From NCBI GenBank assembly GCA_028023455.1, contig JAQFVV010000183.1:2081975-2145974 (forward strand): a stretch of 64,000 nucleotides of DNA, in the 5' to 3' direction. The number at the start of each line of letters is the position of its first letter. Position 1 is the stretch's first letter. The stretch is from Epiperipatus broadwayi. Lineage: Eukaryota > Onychophora > Udeonychophora > Euonychophora > Peripatidae. A model generated the notes under the pieces. It did not search any database, was not told the origin of the DNA, and saw only the letters and a list, made by a program, of their open reading frames with translations. Shown piece after piece: positions 12,905 to 24,600 of the stretch. Position numbers and translations under genes: made by a program.

Positions 12905-13928
12905 ATAATCATATTAAAAAAATAAATAATGCACATGTATAAAACAAATTACAAAATATAAAGGCACATCTTATTCTAAAGTAAAATTATATATAATATT
13001 TAGAATAGATGGATTAATGTAAAGAAATAAATTGATATTGGTTAATAATTGACAATGGAGAAAACAAAAAAAAAATATTTGCATAGATTTATAAATTTTG
13101 TGACAAAATAGGTAGCTACTCTTACTTCTAGTCCTTGCCTTTTATTCTTTTGACCTTTGTCTTTGTCCATTATCTTTTGCCAGTAAAACATTGGTCCAGC
13201 GATGATAATCTTTGTAATGGTTTTTCTTACTTTCCATTAGTTCACAGAGTTTTAAAATGTATATTTCATCTGTTCACAAAATTTTGAAATACATATTTAA
13301 TTTTTCTGGAGTTTGAAATGAGTTCTTAATTCACTAGTTATTCCTATGCAGTTATGATCAAACATTTTTTTGCATTGTTGTTTTTAAAAATAGTGTAGAT
13401 TTGCTAATTAACAAATGTGTCATGGCATTTCTTCAATGTTCTGTCCATATTGTTGCTGGTCAATCTCAGTAAATCTTTTTTCTTCTCTCTCATTAAAGTA
13501 CCTACTTAAAGTCAGAATAGAGCAATTAAGTTTTTTGTTTCATGCTAGGTTATAATGGTTGAATAAATTCATTTTCTTCTCCATGAAGCAATATGCAATC
13601 AAGGAATAAGGATCACTAAAGTTTTCTCAACAAACCACTTTTTTAGAATTTAATTTATATGTGTGTAAATCCATTGCATATATCATTTATAATGTGCTCT
13701 TTGATTGGTCCAATTTCAAGAGTGTATATACATGTTCTAATAGTTTTCACAAACTATAGACTATTTGATTGACCTACTTTTTTTACTGACAGTATTCTAT
13801 ATCTTTGCTCTCATCCAAAGTCTATAACATGTTTATTAATAAACAACTTAATTAAGTATTTACTTTAAGATGATTGTCAACATCTGATTTTTGATAAATA
13901 CAGGAAGGACAGCATTATAATTAGATAA
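12905..13928. other. AT-rich spacer, nothing recognised
   Basis: No gene, RNA or repeat structure identified. Confidence 0.55.
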
Positions 13929-13931
13929 CAT

Positions 13932-14036
13932 GATTTTTTTTTTGTATGTCATAGCATCGGCCGGGAGGCGAACCCCCAACCGTCTGCAACCAACTACTTG
14001 TTTGCACGGCGGCTGCGATGACCTCTCGGCTAACAA
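13932..14036 (-). mobile_element. tRNA-derived SINE, minus strand
   Basis: Read on the minus strand it begins TTGTTAGCCGAGAGG (A-box-like), has GGGGGTTCGCCTCCC (B-box-like), then GCTATGACATAC and an A-tail, seen as T9-10 at 13934-13943. It matches the copy at 43,721-43,830 through almost its whole length. The flanks share only a weak ATTAGA, so the TSD is decayed or absent. It is tRNA-like but not a functional tRNA: anticodon-arm pairing is not preserved and the copy is polyadenylated. Confidence 0.85.
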
Positions 14037-14164
14037 TTCTTGACAGATTAGAAATAGAAAAGGGGAAAACAGAGAAGTTATTCTTATTTCTTTTTAGTAG
14101 TACAATGTACTCAGAACCACCACATTTTTAGTTTAAAATTCTTTAATGAATTTGATAATTTTAA

Positions 14165-14492
14165 AAACAGCCCTCCCCTCTCTCTCTCCCTCTCTCTCTC
14201 TCTCCCTCTCTCTCCCTCTCTCCCTCCCTTCCCTCTCTCTCTCCCTCTCCCTCTCCCTGTCTCTCTCTCCCTCTCCCTCTCTCTCTCCCTCTCCCTCTCC
14301 CTGTCTCTCTCTCTCCCTCTCCCTGTCTCTCTCTCTCCCTCTCTCTCTGTCTCTGTCTCTCTCCCTCTCTCTGCCTCTCCCTCTCCCCCTATTACTCTCC
14401 CCTCCCCCTCTCCCTCTCTCTCTCCCCCTCCCTCCCTCTCTCTCTCCTCTCTCCCTCCCTCTCTGCCCCTCTCTCTCTTTTTTTTTTCCAGA
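14165..14492. repeat. CT/CCCT polypyrimidine tract
   Basis: About 320 bp of almost pure pyrimidine on the plus strand, CTCTCT mixed with CCCTCT and CTGTCT. Such polypurine-polypyrimidine tracts can form triplex (H-DNA). The Ser/Leu/Pro-only open frame across it is an artefact of the repeat. Confidence 0.95.
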
Positions 14493-14494
14493 AT

Positions 14495-15916
14495 TAATTT
14501 TTACAATCAGTTAGCAAGATTTATTTTTGTACAGAAATGTTTGTTTGAGAGAAAATGTAAAAAAAAAAAAAAAATTCACACATAACATTGGAACAAAACA
14601 TTATTTAATGAGGTTAAAATTAAAATAAAAATTATTATTAATATTACATTTGATATTAACACTAGTTTTAGAATGAATGTGTGATTGATTGTTAGTTTTC
14701 ATATTTGACACATTTAATGTATCATATAGCTACATATAGCCACAGGAAATATAGAGTGTTAGCCCATTAATTTAATTTTATCTAGAGATTTTAATTTTCT
14801 TTTATTTCACTAATTAGGTATTTGTATCATGTTGTAAGTTCAAGTATTGTCACATTATGGACTAGGAGCTCCATATATAATTTAGAAATGTAATTTTTTC
14901 TTCTTTCTATTGTAATAGTTTCATTTTGTTCAAAACCTATTTTGATATCTTTTTGAATCACTATTGTACATAAAAGAATATCTGGTACACTACATGGAGA
15001 ATAATGTAAAAGTACTGACCTGAATTTATGGATAGTCATTTTTAGCAAATGTTTGAAAAAGATTTTGAAATTTAATAAATATTATTGAAAGCATAGTAAT
15101 CGAATAAGAAATGTGATTGAATTTCAGACTTTCAATGTCATAACCAGCATATGTTATCTGTATTTATGTCATGGCTTCTATGTCTGTAAAAATGTATAGT
15201 TGGAGAAGCTTCTAGGTTTAGTTCAATAAGAAAATCATTAATATTGGATTTTTGTGATCAGAACTTGAATTTTTGAGCTAATTGTTTATTATTTATTTTT
15301 AAGATTTGATTTTTATCATTTATCATTATGTAAGTAGATTAGTGAGTGTGCTTCCCAATAACTGAATTTATTTTTTGAAAAGCAATAAGAAAAGAATAGG
15401 AATGTTGAGGAGCAAAGTAAATAGGTGCAGTTTATCTGTTGGAGTGATATTAAAGAACACTTTCATATATGGGAATATTGCTGTATAGGATGAGATGTCT
15501 ATTGAATCATGAAAATGTTTTCATCAGGCTTAATTTCTTTTTTCCAACCCAGATAACTTTACTATAGTTAGATAATGGATAGTTAGTTGTTTTTAGCTAG
15601 AAGATAAAACAGATCAAATTCTTACCAATTGACCATTGAAAACAGCTTTCTTTTTTACTATTCCTTTTTCCCTTCTGTGGGCTATAAAAGGCTCTTTTAC
15701 ACTTGCATTTGCAGAATAGATTTTAAAGTGGGCAGTGGCTTTTCTGAAAAATATAGACATGTAATACATCTGACTAATGGTAAACAAAAACATTTATTGG
15801 TGCTTGTAAAAAAATTTCCCTCAGCTGTATTGACAGACTGTGATATAACACAAGTCAGTCATACTTTTTTTTGCATTGTATATCACTTAACAATCTGAAA
15901 GGAATATTTTAATTAC
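14495..15916. other. AT-rich spacer, nothing recognised
   Basis: No gene or repeat structure identified. Short open frames at 14827-15048 (minus) and 15629-15898 (plus) have no recognisable motifs. Confidence 0.55.
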
Positions 15917-15926
15917 TATAGTAAAA

Positions 15927-16432
15927 ATATTAAAACAGGAAAAACTCTCTGTACAGTAGTGCCACCCTGTGCCAACCAGAGTAATCAATGGATGCTAGAA
16001 GGCTTGTGGATAAAATCCCCATCTAGTGCCTACTCATCCAGTATCCCTCCCAGACTACTTTCTGACTTGTGCCCTTTGTCAGTGAGGAACCTTGGATCTC
16101 TGTGCACTGCACCTAGATCTTAGGATCTAATGCAACCCTCCAGCATCCATCTTTTATTTCTACTTAACTACAAAACTACGAGTCTTAAATTGAAAATACT
16201 ATAATCTAGCTGCAGTGCTCTTAGATCCAAGACCCCTCACTGATGAAGACCACAAGCCAGAAACTAGTCTGTGGATACTAGATGAGTAGGCACTAGATGG
16301 GAAATTTATCCACAAGCCTTCTGGCATCCATTGATTACTCTGGCTTGCATTGGTTGGCAATATGTATAGAGTTTTGCCTGTTTTAATAACAGTTATAAGC
16401 AAGCATAAGAAATGGTGATCATATTATATTTA
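15927..16432. mobile_element. Foldback family F1, full foldback with 10-bp TSD
   Basis: Flanked by TATAGTAAAA at 15917-15926 and 16433-16442, a perfect 10-bp TSD. The left arm starts ATATTAAAACAGG. The right arm ends TTGCCTGTTTTAATAACAG followed by a tail containing GGTGATCAT. The arms share the family block (GTAATCAATGGATGC, CTACTCATCCAGTATCC) in inverse orientation. A central stretch at about 16085-16200 is not shared between arms. It carries two hammerhead-like cores, one per arm; the better one is annotated separately. Confidence 0.85.
16235..16274 (+). ncRNA. Hammerhead-like motif in F1, probably inactive
   Basis: CTGATGA at 16240-16246, a short hairpin with loop CACAA, then GAAA at 16260-16263, palindromic ACT/AGT as a three-pair stem III, and GTC before the expected cleavage point at 16269/16270. 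The flanking CCTCA and TGTGG pair as the inner part of stem I with one mismatch. Stem II begins with an A-A mismatch where active hammerheads have a pair, and this is shared by most F1 copies. I therefore infer ancestry rather than activity. Confidence 0.4.
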
Positions 16433-16442
16433 TATAGTAAAA

Positions 16443-17480
16443 GTAGTAATTAAAAAACAAAAATTTGAAGTGAAGAAACTAAAAAAAAAAGCATTTACAC
16501 AGTTAAGTTTTAGCAATAATCAGAAAAGTAATTTTGGCCATACAAAATGCAGATTTTTAAAATATAATCCTAACATTTATCAACAATCTCTCTATGCTAG
16601 GAATTTGGAATCTCTTCTTTATTTTATATATTGAAGTTGTATATCAACAAGATGTGAGAATGTACTTTAAAAAAATGTTTTAGCTTTTTTAAAAGAAATC
16701 AAAATGAATTATTTATTTATTATAACACTCTGCTTATATCAACAAAAAAGGCATAAAAATAGTATAAAAGATAAGAATAAAATGGATAGTATAAAAAATA
16801 AAGTTTTATGGTTTTTGGAAGCAAACAGTAGACTTCTGATAAACACATCTCTTTGTTTCTGAAGACATAATTTTATTAGTAAAATGTTTGTTTCAACTTT
16901 TATCAGTGTTACTCTGCCTCTTAAAGCTAAAATTTTACTTCTAATAGCAATGTTATTGTCTTCATGACCAAATATTGCCCCAAATGATGTATTTCGCACA
17001 AATATTCAATGTTGTGCTATCTTACATAATGTAATGTTCTACCTGGAGTAGTTTAATGGGATAATGATGGGCTTTGGAACTCCAAATTCATTAACCATGC
17101 ATGGATTGTGGTTCCAACTTTATCATCTCTAATTCCTGAACTTATTATGAACTTTTAAACAAGTAAATGTTTGATTTCTTGTTTTATTCATAGTGTTATA
17201 ATTTATAAGTAAGGAAAAACATAGAAATGCAGATATTATGGCTTTTCTATCTAGAATTTAAAATATGTTTAATCATTTTTTCTAGATTAGAATTTGTGGT
17301 ACTCAGATATCAGCAGATACAAATCAACATATATCTGTCAGCAAACTCTTGTAGTGAATAATCCAATGTAAATATTTGTCCCATGCTCAGTGATTTTCAA
17401 CCTGAAAAATTTATACTTTTTTATCTCCATCACAAAAAAATTGAGATATTTGTAAAATTGAAAAAAAAAACAAGATTAGA
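16443..17480. other. AT-rich spacer, nothing recognised
   Basis: No gene or structured repeat seen. A minus-strand open frame at 16739-16999 has no recognisable features. Confidence 0.55.
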
Positions 17481-17493
17481 AAGAGCTATTTAT

Positions 17494-17654
17494 TAAACAA
17501 CTAAAACATCACATGATCACCATTTCTTGTGTTTGCACAGGCTGTTAACACAGTAACAATTAGATAAGGATTTTGATGCATAAATTTTCTAACATCCATT
17601 GATTACTATGGCTTACATTAGATGGCACTACTGTCTGGAAAGAGCTACTGTTTT
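17494..17654. mobile_element. Foldback family F1, 161-bp deleted copy with 13-bp TSD
   Basis: Flanked by AAGAGCTATTTAT at 17481-17493 and 17655-17667, a perfect 13-bp repeat. It starts with the TAAAACATCACATGATCACC end and finishes in the opposite arm (GGCACTACTGTCTGG). The central ribozyme-like portion is missing. Confidence 0.85.
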
Positions 17655-17667
17655 AAGAGCTATTTAT

Positions 17668-18256
17668 GCAATTTTCATTGGCATAATATATTTAACAGTG
17701 ATACTATTTGTGCTGAAATCACATTATTATATTTTTGGAAAATAATGGGATATATTCATTTAATTATTTTCCCCTTTATTAAAAATAAGATATTCAAAAT
17801 TTATTATGGAGATGATCCCAAAATGTTATAAAAATTGTGAAAGCATTGATATGTAAATGAAGTGAAGAAAATATTAAAATGAGATAGATTTTTTTTTTAT
17901 TATTCCTACTCTTCATTGAAGTAAAAAAAACAGCCATAAAAATTATCTATCACTTAAAAGAAAGAAAATATACAAAATGTAAATTTCTAATTATAATTTT
18001 ACTAAAGGTGATGGAGATACTTTTTGTACTAGGACTTGTATAGAAGATGAAGTACTAAGTTAACATAAATATATCATTGTTTTCCAACATAGTGCAATGG
18101 TCCAACTATACTCCTTATCAACTAGTTTTAAAAAAATTGCTATTGATAAATGGTATTCTGCAAGTGGATTGCCAGAGAAGAAATAAGGATACCAATGTCT
18201 TGTATAATTGTTTTTAATGCTTTACTTAATGATACTGAAAGGAAGAAAAATATTTT
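17668..18256. other. AT-rich spacer, nothing recognised
   Basis: No gene or repeat structure identified. Confidence 0.5.
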
Positions 18257-18272
18257 AAAGAAGAAAAGATTT

Positions 18273-18376
18273 GTCTTGCATTGGTGGTCAAAAGGTCAGC
18301 ATGACTGCCTTGCACTTGCAGGCAGTTGCCCGGGTTGTGGGTTCACATCCTGGCTGATGCTATGACATTTAAAAAA
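18273..18376 (+). mobile_element. tRNA-derived SINE with 16-bp TSD
   Basis: Starts GTCTTGCATTGG, with B-box-like GTGGGTTCACATCC, then GCTATGACATTT and an A-tail. It is flanked by a perfect AAAGAAGAAAAGATTT at 18257-18272 and 18377-18392. It shares its head (TCTTGC) and tail (GATGCTATGACAT) with the 43.7-kb SINE but differs in the middle, so it is a second subfamily. The element is barely longer than a tRNA, with a tail of only about 15 nt before the A-run. Retroposition by a LINE machinery is inferred from the TSD and A-tail. Confidence 0.88.
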
Positions 18377-18392
18377 AAAGAAGAAAAGATTT

Positions 18393-19270
18393 TCCAAGAT
18401 AATGACAAGATGTTTTAAAGCCATAACTTTTAATACTTCAATATTGTTTGTTAATGGTTGATATTCAGAACAAATAAAGGGAAATAATATTAATGAATTT
18501 TTAAAACACTAAAGCATGAATATTTTTGTAACTTTTCAAAAATAACAGTATGTTTTTTTGAAATTTGAATCATTTATAGTCTGAACTGTATTATAATTTC
18601 TAATAAGAAATTAAATGAGACTATTTCCAAAAAAGCTATCTAGCAATAAACAATCATCATTTTTATGTGAGAAGTTATCACATGAAATTATAAAGTGACA
18701 ATTCTAACTTGAAAAACACTCAAGAAAGGAAATTCCCAAAGAAGATTTTAATGATTTATTTTATTATTTATTGATTTATTATTTCATTTTGTCATTAATA
18801 AACTATTTTTTTATTTATCAATTTATTCATGGTTATTTTATAAAAACCCATTAATTATATAGACACATGATCCATGGAATAACCTCCATTGCTCTGAAAA
18901 CATGCTCTTTTATGTGTTATATTTGGAGTATATGATAGCTAAAACAAATGAATAGTTGAATATAGAATGAGCTGTAGTTAAGGAACTACTGCTCTCATAT
19001 TATTTTATTTGTACATTTTGCTTCTTCTGCTTATATTGACCAGAGTTACCATTACAATATTTTGAAGTATTGATAATAATGACCAAGATTTCATTTGTCT
19101 TAAAAAACCTTCACATTCATGTGGAAAAAGAAGATAATTTACCAGGCCTCAATGTTTGACATGGACTATCATTAAGAAGAGTAATTCAAACATTAATTTT
19201 TTGAAAATACTGTTACTAGACAAGTGTACCTAGACATACTACATACATCCATGTTATCTAAAATTTACAT
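18393..19270. other. AT-rich spacer, nothing recognised
   Basis: No gene or repeat structure identified. Confidence 0.5.
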
Positions 19271-19274
19271 ATTT

Positions 19275-19640
19275 TTAGGGGTGAACAATTTCACTTTCAT
19301 CAAGATAGAATACCACTATACTTTCATCAAGATATAAGAGCATACTTTGATAAGAATTTTCCAAATCATTTGATAGAACAAAGAAGTGCAATTGAGTTTT
19401 CTCCATGCTCTCCTAACTTAATAATACTCATGGTGAACATTAAAAAATATGTACTATAGAAAACCAACTACATTAGTGATACTTTGGGAAGAAATTTAAA
19501 TGTGCATGATGCAAGTGGACACTTTGATCAACATTGTTCAAGAAGGTTTGCCATAGTCAGAAATGTCTGGGTGCTGGTGGTAATAATACCTCTTGTAATT
19601 GCAGAAGTCAAATGTGTTTTATATTCATTTTTTAATCAGT
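19275..19640 (+). pseudogene. Tc1/mariner-type (IS630 superfamily) transposase relic
   Basis: Reading through frameshifts, this gives the C-terminal half of a DDE transposase. FHQD appears where the family has FQQDG with the second catalytic Asp. Then come IRAYFDKNFPNHLI, AIEFSPCSPNL (family: IEWPPRSPDL, here with the last Asp replaced by Asn), a KNMYYRKPTTL-like stretch, and a KCLGAGG-like end. Family members cut and paste at TA sites. No catalytic domain could fold from this fragment. No terminal repeats were found, and the N-terminal half is missing or unrecognisable. Confidence 0.7.
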
Positions 19641-19644
19641 ACAT

Positions 19645-20230
19645 TTGTATTTTGCAATATTAATACAGTTTTTTTCTTTTTTAAAATGTGTATACATTTT
19701 TTAGCATCTTCTGCATTTTGTTTTTATTATTAGGTTTAACATGGATATTTTACTTCCTGAATTTGAAATGTTTATGGATTCAAAAACTTTGAGAACAAAT
19801 GATCATGTTGAAACTATCTCTTATTGATTTTATTATGTGAATGAATTTACCAGAATACTACATAAGAATTAATAAGATTGAGGAAAAAAACAAATCATCA
19901 TATATTTTCTACAGGTGGAGGCAACATATCTGTGAAAAAAAATATAAATAAGATTAAGCTAATGATGCCGGATATGAATGTGTGTGGTGGTGATCTTATC
20001 CTAGTTTCTCAAATCCCTAAAGTAATGGCAGGGCAAATAATAGAATCATTAAATATACAGTAAAAAAATTAAATGGATAAAATAAATAATCAGATTTTAA
20101 CCATGTTATTATTCTCATGTATGTCAAAATTCAAAAACAAACTTGTCCACTGTTTAAAGAAGACTGTTAGAATGGTCACTGATTTTCCAGAAAATATAAC
20201 TAGTCAAAAACAAAAGAGCACATAATGTTT
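19645..20230. other. AT-rich spacer, nothing recognised
   Basis: No gene recognised. A 61-codon open frame at 19878-20063 (plus) matches nothing I know and has no splice or promoter context. Confidence 0.45.
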
Positions 20231-20600
20231 AAATTTATGTGGAAGTTACTGAAAACCATCTTTAAGCTATATATAAACTAATACAACTCTTATCAGTAAA
20301 TGAAAAAGTACAGAATATCCCACATGTACTTTAGCGTTATTACATATAGGCATTCAATTCATAGAAATGTAATTTCAGAATAATCATAACCTATTTTCAA
20401 ACCCCCACAAACGTACACCAAACAATGTATATGGTTGTCCTGAACTTAAATTCATGCTTTGCATTGAAACACATCAATACATTGTATGCTTATATACAAT
20501 CCAAGTTTCTGTATTTTTTGATTTATTGATGGAGTTGTATTAGTTCACATATACCTTGATAAAGGTTTTCAGTACCTTCACATAAATTTCATCTACACTT
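20230..20600. repeat. Foldback repeat, family shared with 55.3 kb
   Basis: Left arm around 20230-20295 (TACTGAAAACC, then ATATAAACTAATACAACTC) is repeated inversely at about 20530-20590 (GAGTTGTATTAGTTCACATA, then GGTTTTCAGTA). The same arms, with a different loop, occur at about 55,318-55,535. Non-coding. Confidence 0.7.
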
Positions 20601-20951
20601 GAAGTATCACATTTAATATTTGTAATAAGTTTAAAGAATTATATCTACAATTCCAATGCAAAATCCAAATTGTTCACTTAAAACATATATCTGCTCTGTC
20701 ATATTGCTGTATAACATCTATATGACTGCAAAAGATGAAGGGAGCTATAGATTTTCAATATGTGCAAAGTGGGCAGTGTCAGAAAATTACAACTACTCTA
20801 ATACTCTAACTTATAAGTGTTGAAGACATAATAACCCATATGGACACATTTATGTAGTATATCTGTATGTGTACATGCAACTTCTAATGGATTATAAACA
20901 AAAGTACATCATCAATAATAATAATAAAAAAATAACCAAAAACATTTCTAG

Positions 20952-21261
20952 GTTAAAACAGGCAAAACTCGCCATATAATAGTGCCACTCAGTGTAAGGC
21001 AGAGTAATCAATGGACCCTAAGATCTAGGTGCAGTGCTCTCAGATGCAAGGCTACTCACTAATGAAAGCCACAAGCTAGAAACTAGTCTGGAGATATTGG
21101 ATGAGTAGGCACTAGATAGAGATTTTATGCACAAACCTTCTGGCATCCATTGATTACTCTGGCTTACACTGAGTGACACTACTGTATAGAGAGTTTTGCC
21201 TGTTTTAATAACAGTTATGAACAAGCATAAAAAATGGTGATCATGTGATATTTAGTGGTTT
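20952..21261. mobile_element. Foldback family F1, 310-bp copy with 11-bp TSD
   Basis: Flanked by a perfect AACATTTCTAG at 20941-20951 and 21262-21272. The left end is GTTAAAACAGGCAAAAC. The right end is GTGATCATGTGATATTTAG then TGGTTT, the fullest right terminus in the window. The left arm is mostly deleted. The right arm keeps a hammerhead-like core at about 21056-21095, with CTAATGA in place of CTGATGA. Confidence 0.87.
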
Positions 21262-21272
21262 AACATTTCTAG

Positions 21273-23575
21273 AGTAAATCCTTTTTGGCCTTTAATCAAT
21301 CAATAACTATAATTACTCTAGATTTTTTTAAGTACAATGTATAGTTAGTTTTATTTTCAAAATCACAACTAGATTTTGAAACCATTATATTAATCTCATA
21401 TTTTAATTAAACAAATATTAAAGTATTGATAAGTTATTTAAGTGCCTGATGAATTTGTTTTAGAAATATCATGGACAGCAAAATCATAAATAAGTGGACA
21501 CTTTGTCAGAATAAACTTTATAAATGATCAAGTTGTAAAACCATGGTCATATCATGAGACAATTTAAACCATTGTAGTACTCAGAAAAATTAATGTTGAA
21601 AAAATAATTGCTATTGAAGTGCGCATAATTCATTATCACAATAACGAATCGGCAATTGGCCTACTTGTAAACACAATAAATGATATGACATTATTTTATT
21701 ACCAAAAGTCGATGTTGACTTGACAGTAATAAGCTTTTGTGATTAATTTTATAGGTATATATAATTAATACAACATTAGAAAAAAATATTTCTTTGTAAT
21801 GATTCAGATAAGTGATTTTTTTTTCTTGTCTGCTATTTTTTAAATTGTCTTGCTTGAAAAATACGTGGAAACTATATGATATTTTAAATAAATAATAAGA
21901 AATTTTACAAGTGAAAACTGTCTTTAATTAAATAGCGATCCATCAAATGAACGAAAACAATTTACGCTTTACTGAAAGTTGCTATGTGTTTTCCTGCCAT
22001 CTAGCGACTTTTAAAGATATTGAGATTGAAATCACTATTTAGCATCTTAATATATGCGTTGAAAGATCACTTTTGTAAATAATTCAATTAATTTTAAAAA
22101 TCTTGTCACTAGTCTTGGGTTGCTCAAAATACCAATGGAATTTAAATTTTTATTATTATTTTTCCTTGAAAAATCGGTAAATTGTATTAAATGGATTTAA
22201 TCAATGATCTATTTAACTGAAAATGCTTGTAATTTAATTATTATTTTTTACTTGGATAAAACATTCTGTAATTGGTTTTCTAACCATTGTAATGTACATC
22301 ATTTAATAAATTGTTTTTTCTGAGTTTACTAATTATCATTTTATAGTTTGCCACTAGGGAGCGGTACTATTATTGTTAAATTCCAAAGGAATCTATTTTG
22401 AGATTTTACTCGTGAAAAAGTCGTTGATAGTATGCATATTATTTAATAAAATACAGAAATATTTAAAATAAAAGTTAAAGAATTATAAGCAGTAAAAAAT
22501 GCAGAAAATGATTAGAGGTTGGGTAAATAATGTCTAACTATTATGAATAAAAATGGGAAACTAAGAATGGAAATCCGTCAACATCTCTTCCGGGCAGTTT
22601 TGCAAGCCTAAAAATTAATGCCTTCTTAATTATACTTCTATGGGAGGAGGAGAGCTATTCCTATTCCAACAGTGGGCTATTTAAAAACGATTTTACCTTC
22701 CAACAAAGGTTGGACAAAATAACGTGAATTATTATGAATATATTTTTTGGTACTATGTGACACAAATGTTGATATAAAAGAAAGTATTTCGTATGCATTA
22801 AGCATATAATTACAACTTTAAAAAAAAAAATTTAATATAAAAAATTATCCCTTTAAAAATTGTCTTTTTAATCTTCTGTTTTGTTTTAATAAAAATTTCA
22901 TGTAAAACAGACAATAACTTTTTTTTTTCTTTTACAAAGAGAATTCTTAAGAAATATCTGACAGGAAATTGGAATTAGATTCGTAAGCTTGCAGGCTTTA
23001 AAAGAAATCAAATAGTTGATGCCTGATTAACTGGTTCATTATTCTCAAAACTAATCCACTACATTGTCTGATGTAGTGGAACTCAAGGTCTATGGGTTGA
23101 AATTTAGCTTTTTTATTTCTGGTGCTTGAAGATTTGCAATATACCATTAAAATTGTTATTAATTCTATTGTGAGTGTATTACTGTATGGCCAGAAGTAAT
23201 ATTCCTGGTCTTTAAGAATATTCACACGCATTTACAACACAAAATGTATGTGTAAACATTTAGATTCAATGGTTTGCCTCCATTATATATAGCGAACTAT
23301 ACAAGTTCATTAGCAATAGAACTAATGTTTGGAAATGACTGTTGTGAATTCCGTTTAGAACCCTGACATTTTCAGCCTATGGGTGGCTAGTCTCATGTGC
23401 AGGTATGATAATGACTGCAGATAGAAGCTTTTTGCTCCAGGCCTTATTGCATTCTACAGTGTTGTAACACTGCTTTCTCTTTGTCGGAAAACCTGTAAAA
23501 ATAATATGCTTTATCTTTAAAATTATAAAGAGAAAGTTGGTACTACATTTATATTAACAACACATATACTTTTTC
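21273..23575. other. AT-rich spacer, no gene seen
   Basis: 2.3 kb without recognisable genes or repeats. Slightly less AT-rich patches lie at about 21,620-21,720, 22,560-22,720 and 23,290-23,480. I could not assign them and would not exclude regulatory sequence. Confidence 0.45.
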
Positions 23576-23589
23576 AAGTATTTGTTTTA

Positions 23590-24044
23590 CATTCAAAGAT
23601 CAGCCTTTCAAGCTAATTGTGCATGCGTCTTCTGTGAGTGTTAAATAATAAATGAATACTTCACTCTACAATACAAGATATAGTATTTATGCAGGAATAA
23701 AAGGAATCCTCTTATTCCTACAACTCAAATTCTTTTATATGAGCAAATCTGAAGTACTGTTGAGTAAAGCATGAGAGTAGAATTCTCACTTCAAATTACT
23801 ATCAACGATGTTGGAATGAATGACGTCGGTGAAATTGTCTAGAATTTACTAAACGTCATATAAAAGAATTTGAGTCATAGGAATAAGAGGATTCCTTTTA
23901 TTCCTGCATAAATACTATATCTTGTATTGTAGAGTGAAGTATTCATTTATTATTTAACACTCACAGAAGACGCATGCACAATTAGCTTGAAAGGCTGATC
24001 TTTGAATGTAATACAATTGTATGCATAGCGTCATATAAAAATAA
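23590..24044. mobile_element. Long near-perfect palindrome with 14-bp TSD
   Basis: Arms of about 150 bp (23,590-23,743 and 23,858-24,008) are almost identical in inverse orientation. They include ATGCGTCTTCTGTGAGTG and CAATACAAGATATAG with its mirror. The loop is about 115 bp. The insertion is flanked by AAGTATTTGTTTTA at 23,576-23,589 and 24,045-24,058. The high arm identity implies either a recent origin or gene conversion. A single diverged arm of the same family lies at 54,730-54,870. Confidence 0.88.
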
Positions 24045-24137
24045 AAGTATTTGTTTTATATCAGTGCATCTTTTACCTTAGCTCTTGTATATCATAACCA
24101 TAATCAGCAGAGAAGTCAGACCAATCTTTCTCACTAT

Positions 24138-24191
24138 ATTACATGATCACCATTCTTTATAGTTACTGTATGGAGTGTTTTGCCTCTGCGC
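24138..24191. mobile_element. Foldback family F1, 54-bp minimal copy with 9-bp TSD
   Basis: Flanked by TCTCACTAT at 24,129-24,137 and 24,192-24,200. It contains only the CATGATCACCATT end joined to the other arm's ACTGTATGGAGTGTTTTGCC. Confidence 0.7.
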
Positions 24192-24294
24192 TCTCACTAT
24201 GGAGACATTTTGAAACTCACATTTCCCCTTTCAAGTGAATAAAACATGGTTGCATTTTTAGATGTATTTGAACTTCATATATATATATATATAT

Positions 24295-24600
24295 AGGCAT
24301 CAATAAGAGTTTGAGCATTCCATCTTCAGATTTACAATGGTATGGATGGTTGGAGAGTCGAAAGAATTGAAGCCTGTCCATTAACGTTTGAAGATTTGTT
24401 ATCTTAATATAACTTGAGCAATGATTATATATATGTATAGGAGATGATGATCTGGATCAACTGATGAGTGCTGATTCAGCACGAAATACATATATTGGAG
24501 ATTGTTTATCTTATTCTCATGTGTAGTGATTATATAATATGAAGAGGATAACTGAAGGAACCTTAAAAGTCTGTGTTCAAATTCCCTTTAATTCACATTA
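24295..24600 (+). mobile_element. Family F3 SINE-like element with hammerhead (copy A)
   Basis: Non-coding repeat matching those at 37.2-37.4 kb (plus), 54.05-54.69 kb (minus) and 46.4-46.6 kb (minus). Order on the plus strand: GAAGCCTGTCCATTAA block, TATCTTAATAT block, hammerhead at 24,447-24,505, then about 80 nt further GTGTTCAAATTCCC (24,573-24,586), which resembles a pol III B box. The layout recalls the Schistosoma Sm-alpha family, in which a pol III-type repeat carries a hammerhead. That parallel is from general knowledge, not from alignment. Confidence 0.75.
24447..24505 (+). ncRNA. Type I hammerhead ribozyme (family F3, copy A)
   Basis: Core CTGATGA at 24,461-24,467. Stem II is a perfect six-pair hairpin, GTGCTG, loop ATT, CAGCAC (24,468-24,482). 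GAAA lies at 24,483-24,486. Stem III is ATAC against ATAT with no loop, three pairs plus a C-A mismatch that one G-to-A change would explain. Predicted cleavage is after A at 24,494. Stem I: TCAA pairs with TTGG directly next to the core, then an internal loop TGGA/A, then ATGATC pairs with GATTGT using two wobbles. A loopless stem III is typical of metazoan hammerheads thought to act as dimers. All conserved core bases are present. Confidence 0.78.

Noticed and set aside
14146-14514. Ser/Leu/Pro-repeat open frame
   Set aside because: Lies wholly on the CT polypyrimidine tract.
16199-21224. Minus-strand frames at 16,199-16,402 and 21,018-21,224 with similar peptides
   Set aside because: Both are translations of the F1 foldback arm; not a gene family.
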